A DNA stretch of 25,405 nucleotides from Bacteroidales bacterium UBA5342. Its GTDB lineage: Bacteria > Bacteroidota > Bacteroidia > Bacteroidales > UBA5342. Below, piece by piece: positions 1-7,925 of the stretch. Position numbers and translations under genes: made by a program. The notes beneath the pieces are model-generated. The model saw nothing but the letters and a program-made list of their open reading frames with translations. It had not been told where the DNA came from and did not search any database. The stretch is taken from assembly GCA_002408065.1 (NCBI GenBank), contig DHQI01000042.1:1460-26864 (forward strand), in the 5' to 3' direction. How positions within the stretch are numbered: position 1 is the first letter of the stretch; the number at the start of each line of letters is the position of its first letter.

Positions 1-131
1 ACTATGACATCAACGCCGAGAGTTTCCAGGGTTTTTGCCACTTCAATCTTTTCGATGGTGTTCAGTTGACAACCTGGAACTTGTTCCCCGTCTCTCAAGG
101 TGGTGTCGAAAATATAAACTCTTTCAGACAT
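1..131 (-). CDS. leuA: 2-isopropylmalate synthase, N-terminal part (cut by window edge)
   Basis: Reading the minus strand from the ATG at 131-129 gives 43 codons before the window edge. The translation contains the IFDTTLRDGEQVPG segment, which is the hallmark N-terminal metal- and substrate-binding motif of the LeuA/homocitrate synthase family, followed by LNTIEKIEVAKTLETLGVDV. LeuA condenses acetyl-CoA with 2-oxoisovalerate, the first committed step of leucine synthesis in the cytosol. The family also contains citramalate and homocitrate synthases, and 43 residues cannot separate them by themselves. The leucine-rich leader peptide and terminator directly upstream (157-303) point to leucine and so to leuA. 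No Shine-Dalgarno sequence is visible; the bases before the start are AT-rich, as is usual in this phylum. Confidence 0.9.
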   Translation of the reverse strand, partial: MSERVYIFDTTLRDGEQVPGCQLNTIEKIEVAKTLETLGVDVI

Positions 132-156
132 AATTCAAAAAATTTAATGATAGATT

Positions 157-195
157 AAAAAAAAGCCGTTCCCTCAGTTATAAGAGAACGGCTTT
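157..195 (-). terminator. leu attenuator: intrinsic terminator in the leuA leader
   Basis: On the minus strand 195-183 (AAAGCCGTTCTCT) pairs with 174-162 (AGGGAACGGCTTT). This gives a 13-bp stem with one G-U pair and an 8-nt loop, followed by eight U (164-157). The terminator ends 26 bases before the leuA start codon, so it must regulate leuA rather than end an upstream gene. Its 5' arm can alternatively pair with 239-230 just after the leader peptide (see the antiterminator entry). Confidence 0.92.
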
Positions 196-239
196 GTCTA
201 AATATTATCGTTATTTCTGCATAGCACATACCATTCTCT
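183..239 (-). promoter_or_regulatory. leu attenuator: antiterminator pairing
   Basis: On the minus strand AGAGAATGGT (239-230) can pair with GCCGTTCTCT (192-183) over 10 bp including two G-U pairs. The second segment is the 5' arm of the terminator, so the two structures exclude each other. The first segment starts inside the stop codon of the leader peptide. A ribosome that reaches the stop would cover it and leave the terminator free to form; a ribosome stalled on the leucine codons further upstream would leave it exposed. This is the textbook geometry of ribosome-mediated attenuation. It is deduced from base pairing only. Confidence 0.8.
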
Positions 240-303
240 ATTCGATACTCCATAGGAGTGCGAGTAATAGGGAATCGAGAAGCAATGCAGTGTTAAACAT
301 CAT
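238..303 (-). CDS. leuL: leu operon leader peptide (leucine-rich)
   Basis: A minus-strand ORF runs from ATG (303-301, or the adjacent ATG at 300-298) to TAG (240-238). It encodes 21 (or 20) residues beginning MMFNTALLLDS and ending ALLWSIE. Eight residues are leucine, in three groups encoded by TTG CTT CTC, CTA TTA CTC and CTC CTA, a mix that samples several leucine tRNAs. It lies between a Bacteroidota -7 box (322-329) and the leuA terminator, and the predicted 5' leader before its ATG is only about a dozen bases. The peptide itself is expected to have no function; its translation senses charged leucyl-tRNA. The symbol is given by analogy with the enteric leu leader, not by sequence similarity. 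Confidence 0.9.
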   Translation of the reverse strand: MMFNTALLLDSLLLALLWSIE

Positions 304-321
304 TTATTTAAAATTTCGATG

Positions 322-329
322 CAAAGTTA
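322..329 (-). promoter_or_regulatory. -7 box of the leuA promoter
   Basis: The minus strand reads TAACTTTG, an exact match to the Bacteroidota -7 consensus TAnnTTTG. No good TTTG is present at the expected -33 distance, which is a weakness. The position suits a transcript starting near 315, just before the leader peptide ATG. Confidence 0.65.
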
Positions 330-368
330 AGCAAAATCATGTTTTTGCGCTCATCTTTGAACAAAATA

Positions 369-402
369 TTTGTTTTAGACGCTATAATATTTAGTAATTT
401 TG
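369..402 (+). promoter_or_regulatory. probable ribF promoter
   Basis: TTTG (369-372) and TAATTTTG (395-402) match the -33 and -7 elements of Bacteroidota promoters, with a 22-base spacer that is slightly longer than the usual 19-21. It ends 38 bases before the ribF start. It diverges from the leuA promoter at 322-329. Confidence 0.55.
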
Positions 403-440
403 GGCCTTAATAAAATAGGTTTTAAAGGTAATATTCTTAG

Positions 441-1367
441 ATGCAAATATTTGAGGACATAGAGGACTTAGTGATGACAGGTACTGCGGTGACTACCGGT
501 AATTTTGACGGAGTTCATCTGGGGCACCAGTTTTTGTTGGGCGAATTAGTCAAGAGGGCTAAAGCAAGGGGCTTGAGCTCTGTAGTGGTGATGTTTTACC
601 CTCATCCTCGTGAAGTCTTGTCTGGTGGCAAGGATGATTTGCGCTATTTGAGCAGTCAGGAAGAAAAATATAGTGTTTTTCGGGAAATAGGCATTGATGC
701 TGTAGTACAGGTGCCTTTTACTTTGGAGTTGGCCAAATGGAGTGCTGAAGATTTTATTCAGAATATTTTGATGGAAAAATTGGGTATGGAATTTTTTCTG
801 TTAGGATACGATCATCGTATGGGCAATCCTAATTATGAGACTAATATATTGAAAGTTTCTCAGAAAATGTCTTTTGATGTACAGGAATGTGCCCCTTTTA
901 CTTCACCGCTTGGTAAAGTCAGTTCATCGTTGGTTCGCCGTAGTCTGGTGGCGGGCGATGTGAAGAAGGCATCTGATATGTTGGGGCGTTTGTATACGCT
1001 TCACTGTGTGGTGGAAGATGGCATGAAGCTGGGGCGTTCCATAGGATATCCTACCGCTAATCTTAAGTTACAAAATGCTAAACAGCAGTTACCTTCTGAG
1101 GGGGTATATGTTGTCAAGGTAAAAGTGCAGGGAATGGTTTATGGAGGTATGTTGATGATTGGTTATCGACCTACTTTGAATGACGGTCGTGGTCTGACTG
1201 TAGAAGTACACATTTTTGACTTTGATGAGGATATTTATCAGCAGGAAATACAGCTTAGTTTTCTTGATTTTATTAGGCATAATAAGCGTTTTGAATCCCT
1301 CGCTTTGTTGAGGCAGCAGTTGCGTGAAGATGAGGAAGCTGCCCGTGCTGTTTTGTTTCCCGGTTGA
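441..1367 (+). CDS. ribF: Bifunctional riboflavin kinase / FAD synthetase
   Basis: This 308-residue protein has the usual length and two-domain layout of prokaryotic RibF. The N-terminal FAD synthetase (nucleotidyltransferase) domain carries TTGNFDGVHLGHQ at residues 18-30, the HxGH-type nucleotide-binding motif, then FYPHPREVL near residue 52 and SSSLVRR near residue 155. The C-terminal flavokinase domain carries GRSIGYPTANL from residue 198, which includes the PTAN signature, followed by SEGVYVVKV. The enzyme phosphorylates riboflavin to FMN and adenylates it to FAD in the cytosol. The start is the first ATG after a well placed promoter. No terminator follows. The nqr products further right need covalent FMN and FAD, but nothing ties the two loci together in regulation. 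Confidence 0.96.
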   Translation: MQIFEDIEDLVMTGTAVTTGNFDGVHLGHQFLLGELVKRAKARGLSSVVVMFYPHPREVLSGGKDDLRYLSSQEEKYSVFREIGIDAVVQVPFTLELAKWSAEDFIQNILMEKLGMEFFLLGYDHRMGNPNYETNILKVSQKMSFDVQECAPFTSPLGKVSSSLVRRSLVAGDVKKASDMLGRLYTLHCVVEDGMKLGRSIGYPTANLKLQNAKQQLPSEGVYVVKVKVQGMVYGGMLMIGYRPTLNDGRGLTVEVHIFDFDEDIYQQEIQLSFLDFIRHNKRFESLALLRQQLREDEEAARAVLFPG

Positions 1368-1414
1368 CGATTTTATAACAATTCCATAATCTAATGTTAA
1401 TTTCTTGTTAAATA

Positions 1415-1446
1415 TTTGTCTCCAGAGTAGAAAGGTCGTAAATTTG
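1415..1446 (+). promoter_or_regulatory. Promoter of the beta-helix surface protein pair
   Basis: TTTG (1415-1418), a spacer of exactly 20 bases, then TAAATTTG (1439-1446) is a perfect match to the Bacteroidota promoter consensus. Transcription should start near 1453, giving a 5' leader of about 29 bases. A small CCCGA/TCGGG stem (1447-1451 with 1459-1463) sits right at the predicted start; I attach no function to it. Confidence 0.8.
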
Positions 1447-1481
1447 CCCGATTAACTCTCGGGATAAAGTGTTTAATAACG

Positions 1482-4400
1482 ATGAAAAAAACTATCTACC
1501 TTTTCTTTTTGTCAGTCTTACTAAGCTTTACGTTCTTAGCAGGAAATATTTATGCTGCTACTGTGCGTGCAAATGACGCTACAGAGTTAGTCGAAAAGAT
1601 TTCTCAGTTAAGTGATGGCGACACTTTGCAGCTTACATCAGCGCTGTATAAAATTGATAAAACAAAGGCTCCCTATGGACTTATCTTAGCTACACAAGAG
1701 TTTTCCCCGTACAATGACATAACCATAATAGGAGCAGGAATGGATCAAACAGTCATTGATTTTGACTTTGGTTACGGCCTTTATGCTTATTACTCACAAA
1801 ATGTGCTGATTAAAGATTTAACCATAAAAAATGCCCGTAAGAATGGTGGTATTCATGTTCAAAGTGGCATTGTTAATCTTGAAGACATAAGAGTAGATAG
1901 TTGTAAAAGTGAGATTTTCGGAACTAAAACAGCAGCTTATGGAGGAGCTGTTTTGTTTGATGCAAACTCTAAATTCAGCTATATAAGAGGATGTTATTTT
2001 AGCAATAACTCAGCGGCCAATAGTGGAGGAGCTATTGCCTATACGAATAACAGTGATTTGAACAGGGAAAAGTTAAGTATTGAGCGTTGTCGTTTTCAGA
2101 ATAATGACGCTGAAGTAAATGGGGCTGCCTTGTTTGTGCCCGCCTTTTATGCTTATCTCTACCTTACCACTAATGCTTTTTATGAAAATGATTCTACTGA
2201 AGCTATTTATATTCAGCCCAGATTGAATAGCTCTAAGGCTCGTTTATATGCGACAAACAATACCATTGCCTTAAATGGAGCTGGTGGGTTTGAATGTGGG
2301 AGTAGTTTACGTTCTTATCTCTATATGAACAATAATGTGATGGTAGACAATGCCACGTTTGATTTGAAGTCAAACAGTAATTCCACAAAGTATCAAGGTG
2401 CTTTTAATGTGGCTGAGACTCTTTCCGGTGTTCAAACGTTTACGGGCAGTTATAATAGTGTGATAGATGAAAACGCTGACTTGTTTCTGGTTTCCGGTGA
2501 TTCTCTAAAACATACCAAGGTTGCTCTGCCTATTCTTGCCGCACGTGTTTCGGCCTCCTCTACCCGGGATTTGGACTTGTATGGTGATACGATTTATGCC
2601 CCTGGAGATATTGGTGCTGTTAATGTGCCTTTGGCCGGTAATGTGGCAGTATGGACAGGCGAAGAGGATCAGAACTTTGTTAATGCAGCCAACTGGAAAG
2701 GTGGGGTAAGTCCGATGGATGAAGTGGGGGATATCATTATATCTGATTGTTTTGATGAAAATTATCCGATTGATTCTGTTGATACAGATTTGACTGGTAA
2801 GAATATTTATGTGACACCTACTGGTATGATGCTGAATGAAGAGCAGCTTACTGTTGATAGCATTTTAGTATTAAGTTTGAGTGGAGGAACAGGGCGCTTT
2901 GCCAATAATGGGACTTTGACTGTTCAGGATTACCAAGCGCAGAAATATCTTGCTAAAAATGTTTGGACGACTCTTTACATAACAGATCCTGCTTTTGAGC
3001 TGGCTGATTTAGTTGACGATGCTGTTTATGGCGATGATTATGTTGTGAATTATTATGATGAAGCGGGCAAAGCCGTTGTGTCACTTTTGGATGGAAGTAC
3101 TAAGTTTGATGTCAATAAGGGATATTTTGTTAAAGCGTCGAGTGAGCTAATAGCTCAATTTCCGGTATCGTCAATAGTGGATGAAGATTTTGCTTTGCAG
3201 TACACAGCAGCAGGTGGTGTAAGTGCAGGACTTAACTTAATTGGAAACCCTTATGGTGCTTCAATACAAAGTGATAAAGTGCTGGCTAATGCCGGTAATG
3301 ATGCTGTTGCTGCAGGAGCTGTTTATGTGTACGACGATAGTCGTTTTAAGGTGTGGGTAGATGGTATAGGTGATGAGGAGGCCGAAGAAATTGATCCTGC
3401 AGAGGCCTTTTTTGTTCAGGCAACTTCCTCGGGTAACTTTACCTTGGATAAATCGAACACAACACTTAAGAGTACTGATGCTCAGCGTGAGGCGGTTTTA
3501 AAGATAGAGCTGGGCACTACAAGTAGATATTACGAAAGTGCCTATTTACGTTTTGATAATGATGCTGGTTTTGGTTTTGATGGCAGGCAAGATGCATTGA
3601 AGCTTAACAGGCTGAATGGTGAGGAGGGATCTTTGCTTTACCTGAAAGCGCTGAATGGTGATGATGTTAATTATGCTGTTTGTTCTCAAAAGTTGGCTGA
3701 AGATACCGTTTTGAGCGCTCCAATAGTGGTTGATTTTACTCCTTTATCCAATTATTATCGCCGTTTTCGCTTCACCTTGTCAGGAAGTGGTAATGTTGGT
3801 TATTTGCTGCACGATGCCACTAAGGATAGCAGCGAAAGTGTGGTGCTGACGAATAATAAAGTCGTTAATTTTTATACCGGGACTAGTATTGAGGATTTGA
3901 AAAACCGTTTTTCTCTTCAGATATTTGATGGAGCTGTGCCCGATAGTGTGATAAGTACCGATAGTGTGTGGAACTCTCCGGGTTTTGACTATAGTCCTGT
4001 TGAGGATAATGATACCATAATCACTGTTGACGAGAATGTTTTTGTAGAGTTCAGAGATACTACTTATAAAGGGGATACCATATTTGCTTATGCGGCTATG
4101 GGGGATTCTATTATTACTACTACGACTATTGCTTTCAGTCCTTTTGTTGATTCTATTCACTTTGATAGTACTTTTACCGCGTATGAGCGCTTGTTAGGGA
4201 CTTATCAGTTTCCGGGGATAGATACCGTAGTGGTAATTGATACCATCCGGATAAGAAAACAAAGTGGTGTGGTGTCTGATGTTGATGTAGACATCCAAGT
4301 AAAGAAATATACGGTCATAGATACCCTGTTTTTGTCTGGTATTGCGCCATTGCCTGAAGATAAGCCGATAAAGGTTTATTCCTCTGCCGGAGTGGTTTAT

Positions 4401-4580
4401 GTAGAATCCAAAGAAGCTCTTAGTACAGCGCTTTATATCTATGATTTGTCAGGAAGAATGATCCGAAACACTACATTACCAACAGGTAATGGGAACATAG
4501 AAATACCTAAACATGGAATGTTTATTGTAAAAACCGAACAGAACGGAAAAGTATATACTGCTAAGGTAATGCTCGAGTAG
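1482..4580 (+). CDS. Secreted Pmp-like beta-helix protein with type IX secretion C-terminal domain
   Basis: This 1032-residue protein is exported. Residues 1-25 form a signal peptide ending NIYAA. Residues about 60-330 are a right-handed parallel beta-helix with repeats pairing GGA(I/V) with FxNN (for example YGGAVLF, GCYFSNNSA, SGGAIAY), close to chlamydial polymorphic outer-membrane protein repeats. A W-G/NW module follows near residue 395 (WTGEEDQ, AANWKGG), then a beta-sandwich with NLIGNPYG. Residues 821-947 contain eleven Asp-Ser/Thr sites. The last 70 residues (YIYDLSGRMI, ending YTAKVMLE) are a type A sorting domain, which directs passage through the outer membrane and surface anchoring or release. 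Adhesion or polysaccharide binding is possible, but I see no catalytic motif and assign no function. It is followed 13 bases later by a paralogue. Confidence 0.85.
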   Translation: MKKTIYLFFLSVLLSFTFLAGNIYAATVRANDATELVEKISQLSDGDTLQLTSALYKIDKTKAPYGLILATQEFSPYNDITIIGAGMDQTVIDFDFGYGLYAYYSQNVLIKDLTIKNARKNGGIHVQSGIVNLEDIRVDSCKSEIFGTKTAAYGGAVLFDANSKFSYIRGCYFSNNSAANSGGAIAYTNNSDLNREKLSIERCRFQNNDAEVNGAALFVPAFYAYLYLTTNAFYENDSTEAIYIQPRLNSSKARLYATNNTIALNGAGGFECGSSLRSYLYMNNNVMVDNATFDLKSNSNSTKYQGAFNVAETLSGVQTFTGSYNSVIDENADLFLVSGDSLKHTKVALPILAARVSASSTRDLDLYGDTIYAPGDIGAVNVPLAGNVAVWTGEEDQNFVNAANWKGGVSPMDEVGDIIISDCFDENYPIDSVDTDLTGKNIYVTPTGMMLNEEQLTVDSILVLSLSGGTGRFANNGTLTVQDYQAQKYLAKNVWTTLYITDPAFELADLVDDAVYGDDYVVNYYDEAGKAVVSLLDGSTKFDVNKGYFVKASSELIAQFPVSSIVDEDFALQYTAAGGVSAGLNLIGNPYGASIQSDKVLANAGNDAVAAGAVYVYDDSRFKVWVDGIGDEEAEEIDPAEAFFVQATSSGNFTLDKSNTTLKSTDAQREAVLKIELGTTSRYYESAYLRFDNDAGFGFDGRQDALKLNRLNGEEGSLLYLKALNGDDVNYAVCSQKLAEDTVLSAPIVVDFTPLSNYYRRFRFTLSGSGNVGYLLHDATKDSSESVVLTNNKVVNFYTGTSIEDLKNRFSLQIFDGAVPDSVISTDSVWNSPGFDYSPVEDNDTIITVDENVFVEFRDTTYKGDTIFAYAAMGDSIITTTTIAFSPFVDSIHFDSTFTAYERLLGTYQFPGIDTVVVIDTIRIRKQSGVVSDVDVDIQVKKYTVIDTLFLSGIAPLPEDKPIKVYSSAGVVYVESKEALSTALYIYDLSGRMIRNTTLPTGNGNIEIPKHGMFIVKTEQNGKVYTAKVMLE

Positions 4581-4593
4581 TGGGTTCGGGTAA

Positions 4594-7572
4594 ATGAAGA
4601 TGATTGAAATGAAAAGTTTGAGATATATAATATTCATTTTAAGTGCACTGCTTTTCTTAGGGCGAGCTTCTGCTGGTTCAAGGGATACTGTAAGTACTGC
4701 TGGGACTATTGCTAGTGGGTTTGAAAGTATGAATTCGGGAGATACCTTAGTGATTCTTTCAGGAACTTATACGATGACTAATGCTAGTCAGTTGACAGTA
4801 GATGCTAAAACGGGATTAGTGATTATGGGACAAGGTCGTGGGAGTACTATTATTGATTTTAATGGGAAAAGGGGCTTTTATCTAAAAAATGCATCTCAGG
4901 CAATATTTAAGGACTTGACGATTAAGAATGCAACAGTTGTTGGTGGCATTTTGTTGCATGGTAAGCTCGATTTTAATGATGATTTTGAAGAGGAGATTTT
5001 CTATGCATCTACATATCTTGATAGTGTGGAAATAGATGGATGTAGTGGTAATTTTGGTGGAGGTGTTGGTGCACAAAATGACTATACGTACCTTGAAGGT
5101 GTTTTAAATTGTTCATTTAACAATAATAGTTCTAATGCTGGAGGAGGGGCTATATTAGCTAAGAATGTGGTTGATGCATTAGAGATAACAGGGAGCGTTT
5201 TTAGTAATAATTCATCAACTGCAGAAGGAGGAGCTATAAGATTTCCGAATGTCACTGCTGCTGTTTCACTTCTAGACTGTAAGTTTGATGATAACCAAGC
5301 ATCGGATAAGGGAGGGGCATTGTATTTCGAGGGAATTTCTGCGAATATGTCAATAAAGCGGACGGAGTTAAAGAATAACACCTCTGTTGGAGAAGGTTCA
5401 GCATTTTATATGGATGAAATCAATGCAGAGTTAACTTTTGAAAACAATGCAATATTTAATAATAGTGGAGGTTATGCTGTTTGGTTAGATGAATATTCTG
5501 GTAGTGCTCATTCGATTAATGTAAAAAATAATAGTGTAGCATTAAATGCAGATGGAGGTATTAAATTTCAGTCTGCCTTTAGTGGGTATTCCGGGGGAAT
5601 TCATAATAATATTTTTGCAGACAATAATGCCAATGGCGACTATGATGTGACATCTACTCTTGCTACAGATTTAGGTGGTAATTATAATTTTGTCGAGGAT
5701 GCTCATTCCAATGTTACCTTCTCGGGGCTGCATAATAAGGTGGGGTCTGATGCAGATTATTATATCATTAGTAATGATTCGCTTTTTAATTCGTCTGAGT
5801 GTATTCCTTGCGTTCTCGGCGTATTGCCTTCTGGTACTTATCCGGAGCTTGATGTTTATGGTAATACACGGGACACGATTCGTTCAGATGTAGGAGCCAT
5901 AGAAATAGATTTAGATACCATTGCTTTCTGGACAGGTGGAGCCGCTAATAAGGATTGGTCTGATGCCGGTAATTGGAAAAATTTCAGAAAGCCGGAAGTT
6001 TCCGGCGCATCTGTTTCTCCTTATACCGACATATACCTGACTTATTGCAATACCACCAACTATCCTGTTGTTGGTAGTGGCGTAAACCTAACCAATAAAG
6101 GCCGTTTCGATAAGGCCGAAATAATAGTAGGCGATACGGCTATTTTTAAGAATGAAGGAACGATAAAAATAAAAGGGATTACTGTTGAGAGTTCCTTAGA
6201 TGAAGGAGCGAAAGTCTCTTACAATGGTCAGTATGTTACTACAGGAAATATTACCATAACAGGGACACAGAAATATGAGCAGGCATTGATTGATACGGCA
6301 TGGAACTTTATTTGTGTGCCTGAAGATGTTACTGCTGATGATTTGTTGCCATCTAATACCTTTGGAGGTAGTTGGTCTGAAGGCTCTGCTTCAGGTGAAT
6401 ACTGGATCTCGCGCTATAGCGATACCTTAAGGTCTGATAATGGATTTGGAAACAATTGGGTACAGCTTGAAAATGGTACTGATGTATTAGAGGCTGGTAG
6501 AGGTTACCTTATATGGGTAGATGCTTCGTTGACTATTGAATTTGATACCATACCGGGAGATAAAAGTGTAGATTTAAGTTATTACAAAGGGTTTCAGGAT
6601 TCCACGCATTGGGGATGGAATCTCTTGGGAAATCCGTACGCTATAGCATTAGATGCCGATGATATAATAGCTAATGCAGACAATGACACGAATACGGTTG
6701 GAGGTTTGTATTGGCACAATGGTAGTCACTATGTGAGCCGCTCGGCCGAAGGTGTGGGGAATGCCGAATTTATTCCGGCGCACCAGGCCTTTTTTGTGCA
6801 AGCCGATACCGGGCTTAATTATCAAGTGCAAACGAATAATGCAGTTTATCGGGATGACGTAGTGTTCAAATCTTCATCAGTAGTGTCCCGTCAATTGATG
6901 AAAATCACCTTACAGGATGATAGTCAAAGAAGTTATAATACCTATTTGCAAATCAAAGAGGCTTCGACGGATGGTTTTGACAGTAAGAGTGATGCCTATG
7001 AGTTGTCTGTGATGTCGAATGCTCAAGCTGTCATATATTCTGAGCTGAACGGGATAGAATACTCGGTGAATACGACGCCTTTTGAAGGATCTTTCAAAAA
7101 AATTCCGTTACGCGTAAAAATTGCTTCGGACGTGTCGAGTTTTAATTTAAAATTTGATCTCGAAGGATTTGAGGATGTTAATGTATATCTATATGATAAG
7201 GTAAGTGGCGAGCGTACCAAAATATATGATGAAGATTATTTGACCATTGATGTTGTGTCTTCTGTGGCTTCTTATAGTGATAGGTATGAGATAGAATACA
7301 GAACAGGGGATGTGGTAACTACCCTGAGTGAAAGCACTGGTGATGCTAATAATGATTTAGCATTATATTTTGATGATGCGGAGTTAGTGATTAATGCCTC
7401 CGATGCCCGTACCCCAATTCGCTTAGAAGCCTACGATCTATTGGGTAAGCTTGTGGTTCAGAAAATTATCACTGGAGGTTATGGTACAGTGAGGGGGCTC
7501 AAACCAGGGCTTTATGTGGTAAGGCTGGCGCAAGGTGTTAAAATAGAGACGCGTAAGGTGTTGGTGCGATAA
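4594..7572 (+). CDS. Second secreted Pmp-like beta-helix protein with type IX secretion C-terminal domain
   Basis: This 992-residue protein repeats the architecture of its upstream neighbour. It has a signal peptide (LRYIIFILSALLFLGRASA) and a beta-helix from about residue 60 to 330 with clear Pmp-like units (AGGGAIL, SVFSNNSS, EGGAIRF, KGGALYF). A W-G/NW module (FWTGGAAN, DAGNWKN) is followed by two beta domains, one with GWNLLGNPYA. The C-terminal sorting domain spans about residues 925-992 (EAYDLLGKLV, GLYVVRL, ending RKVLVR). Only 13 bases separate it from the first gene and no promoter lies between, so the two are probably co-transcribed. ATGs at 4600 and 4609 are also possible starts; 4609 gives the most typical signal peptide (MKSLR...). 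The pair looks like an old tandem duplication that has diverged. No enzyme motif was seen. Confidence 0.83.
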   Translation: MKMIEMKSLRYIIFILSALLFLGRASAGSRDTVSTAGTIASGFESMNSGDTLVILSGTYTMTNASQLTVDAKTGLVIMGQGRGSTIIDFNGKRGFYLKNASQAIFKDLTIKNATVVGGILLHGKLDFNDDFEEEIFYASTYLDSVEIDGCSGNFGGGVGAQNDYTYLEGVLNCSFNNNSSNAGGGAILAKNVVDALEITGSVFSNNSSTAEGGAIRFPNVTAAVSLLDCKFDDNQASDKGGALYFEGISANMSIKRTELKNNTSVGEGSAFYMDEINAELTFENNAIFNNSGGYAVWLDEYSGSAHSINVKNNSVALNADGGIKFQSAFSGYSGGIHNNIFADNNANGDYDVTSTLATDLGGNYNFVEDAHSNVTFSGLHNKVGSDADYYIISNDSLFNSSECIPCVLGVLPSGTYPELDVYGNTRDTIRSDVGAIEIDLDTIAFWTGGAANKDWSDAGNWKNFRKPEVSGASVSPYTDIYLTYCNTTNYPVVGSGVNLTNKGRFDKAEIIVGDTAIFKNEGTIKIKGITVESSLDEGAKVSYNGQYVTTGNITITGTQKYEQALIDTAWNFICVPEDVTADDLLPSNTFGGSWSEGSASGEYWISRYSDTLRSDNGFGNNWVQLENGTDVLEAGRGYLIWVDASLTIEFDTIPGDKSVDLSYYKGFQDSTHWGWNLLGNPYAIALDADDIIANADNDTNTVGGLYWHNGSHYVSRSAEGVGNAEFIPAHQAFFVQADTGLNYQVQTNNAVYRDDVVFKSSSVVSRQLMKITLQDDSQRSYNTYLQIKEASTDGFDSKSDAYELSVMSNAQAVIYSELNGIEYSVNTTPFEGSFKKIPLRVKIASDVSSFNLKFDLEGFEDVNVYLYDKVSGERTKIYDEDYLTIDVVSSVASYSDRYEIEYRTGDVVTTLSESTGDANNDLALYFDDAELVINASDARTPIRLEAYDLLGKLVVQKIITGGYGTVRGLKPGLYVVRLAQGVKIETRKVLVR

Positions 7573-7592
7573 TTGTAAAAAACACAAAATTA

Positions 7593-7624
7593 TTTGTTAA
7601 CTAAAAGAGGGTGTGTTATTTTTG
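7593..7624 (+). promoter_or_regulatory. Promoter of the PIGGG-tail small protein
   Basis: TTTG (7593-7596), a 20-base spacer and TATTTTTG (7617-7624) match the Bacteroidota consensus exactly. The small gene at 7669 therefore has its own transcript, with a leader of about 38 bases, and does not depend on the beta-helix operon. Confidence 0.75.
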
Positions 7625-7668
7625 CACCTTGATTTGTGAAGATTGGCTTTCTGAAAGGCAGGTAAGAT

Positions 7669-7890
7669 ATGAAGAAAAGATTAGTGGTATTGATAAGTGC
7701 GGTGCTGCTGGCTGTTGTGGCTTTGGCTGCGGACTTGCCAGAGCAAGGAAAGTCTCCGCCTACACCGCCTACAACAAGAGGTCCCGGAGGTTATCCCGGT
7801 GATCCGGGAACCCCTATTGGAGGAGGTTTGTTTATTCTCTTAGGCCTTTCCTCAGCTTATGTTCTGATAAAAAAGAGAAACAAAAAATAA
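7669..7890 (+). CDS. Small secreted/membrane protein with proline-rich stem and PIGGG-TM-basic C-terminal signal
   Basis: This 73-residue protein has a signal peptide or first membrane segment (MKKRLVVLISAVLLAVVALA), a proline- and glycine-rich middle (PPTPPTTRGPGGYPGDPG, about residues 30-47), then PIGGG, a hydrophobic helix (LFILLGLSSAYVLI) and a basic end (KKRNKK). A short motif followed by a helix and a Lys/Arg cluster at the extreme C-terminus is the layout of protein-sorting tails. It resembles the PID-type C-terminal signal of Bacteroidota, with Gly in place of Asp; this comparison is from memory and should be tested. With the first hydrophobic stretch cleaved, about 50 residues would remain, anchored in the inner membrane. 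The gene is flanked by a consensus promoter and a strong terminator, which supports it being real. Function unknown. Confidence 0.75.
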   Translation: MKKRLVVLISAVLLAVVALAADLPEQGKSPPTPPTTRGPGGYPGDPGTPIGGGLFILLGLSSAYVLIKKRNKK

Positions 7891-7925
7891 AACAAAGACT
7901 GCCTGATGGCGGTCTTTGTTGTTTT
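7891..7925 (+). terminator. Intrinsic terminator of the small-protein gene
   Basis: AACAAAGACTGCC (7891-7903) pairs with GGCGGTCTTTGTT (7908-7920) around a TGAT loop, with one G-U pair, followed by GTTTT. It begins at the first base after the stop codon, so it belongs to the gene at 7669. Confidence 0.88.

Noticed and set aside
194..394. Plus-strand ORF of 66 codons left of ribF
   Set aside because: It runs antisense through the leu leader peptide, the antiterminator and the leuA promoter, has no family resemblance and no promoter of its own.
3780..4160. Minus-strand ORF of 126 codons inside the first beta-helix gene
   Set aside because: It is the complement of the Asp-Ser/Thr-rich coding stretch; its Arg/Asn/Ser-rich product is what that codon pattern gives in reverse.
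7611..7802. ORF overlapping the start of the PIGGG-tail gene in another frame
   Set aside because: It begins with a non-ATG codon inside the promoter, and the alternative frame has a signal peptide, a tail motif and a terminator directly after its stop.
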